From the NCBI GenBank assembly GCA_012656075.1, contig JAAKBF010000048.1, forward strand, positions 1 through 64,000: DNA of 64,000 bases, given 5' to 3'. Numbering within the stretch: position 1 is the first letter of the stretch; each line of letters starts with the position of its first letter. The notes below the pieces were generated by a model. The model worked only from the letters and a program-made list of their open reading frames with translations, searched no databases and was not told where the DNA came from. Of the stretch, positions 63,925-64,000 are shown in pieces. The DNA is from Phytophthora hibernalis (Eukaryota; Oomycota; Peronosporomycetes; Peronosporales; Peronosporaceae). Made by a program: the position numbers and the translations under genes.

Positions 63925-64000
63925 GGTAAGCTGTGATTCGGACTTGACTCTGCTAGCACTCGGACGTAGTTATTTCATCTTAGCAGCGCCTTCAGCATCG

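Overview
The window is nuclear DNA of an oomycete, most like Phytophthora. The signs are: short GT..AG introns (60-78 bp); oomycete-type initiator motifs (TCATTYYNCA) 5' of several genes; a fused DTBS/DAPA-aminotransferase biotin gene; an M96-like mating-protein relic; Crypton, MULE, Ty3/gypsy and OTU-bearing LINE-like relics of kinds common in Phytophthora; and a lineage-restricted multipass membrane family. The species cannot be named from the sequence alone.

Layout. 1-5 kb: a Crypton tyrosine-recombinase relic and Mutator-like transposase fragments. 6.6-20 kb: housekeeping genes: pyruvate carboxylase (+), class I myosin (-, convergent) and a formin-like FH2 gene (+), separated by a 3.5 kb spacer holding a TA-flanked MITE. 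20-23.5 kb: an IS630/Tc1-like transposase interrupted by a pogo-like transposase fragment. 24-37 kb: a small HEPN/DUF4145-like protein, mitochondrial BIO3-BIO1 (-), a phosphotriesterase-like hydrolase (-) divergent from MOB1 (+), a duplicated-domain FAIM-like protein (-), three related alpha/beta hydrolases (one truncated), and one and a half M96-like genes (-). 37.5-51.6 kb: two Ty3/gypsy elements. The first has lost its RNase H. The second is flanked by 872-bp LTRs, carries an internal inversion and lacks integrase. 51.6-55.7 kb: an Ulp1-like protease cut at its 5' end by the LTR, and a LINE-type ORF1 with an OTU-like motif. 56.4-63.9 kb: an array of one membrane-protein family with a pseudogene, two frameshifted copies, a C-terminal stub and one intact inverted copy. 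The last two share a 1.23 kb nearly identical tract with sharp edges, which looks like gene conversion.

Many otherwise conserved genes carry single-base frameshifts, mostly in runs of four or five identical bases (pyruvate carboxylase, BIO3-BIO1, FAIM-like, formin, M96-like, membrane proteins). This looks mainly like consensus indel error in the assembly, so single frameshifts should not be read as pseudogenisation without raw-read checks. Relics with several stops or missing domains are real decay.

Functional links are loose: myosin I and the formin both act on actin, and BIO3-BIO1 feeds synthesis of biotin, the cofactor of pyruvate carboxylase. The rest is a typical gene-island and repeat-block mosaic.
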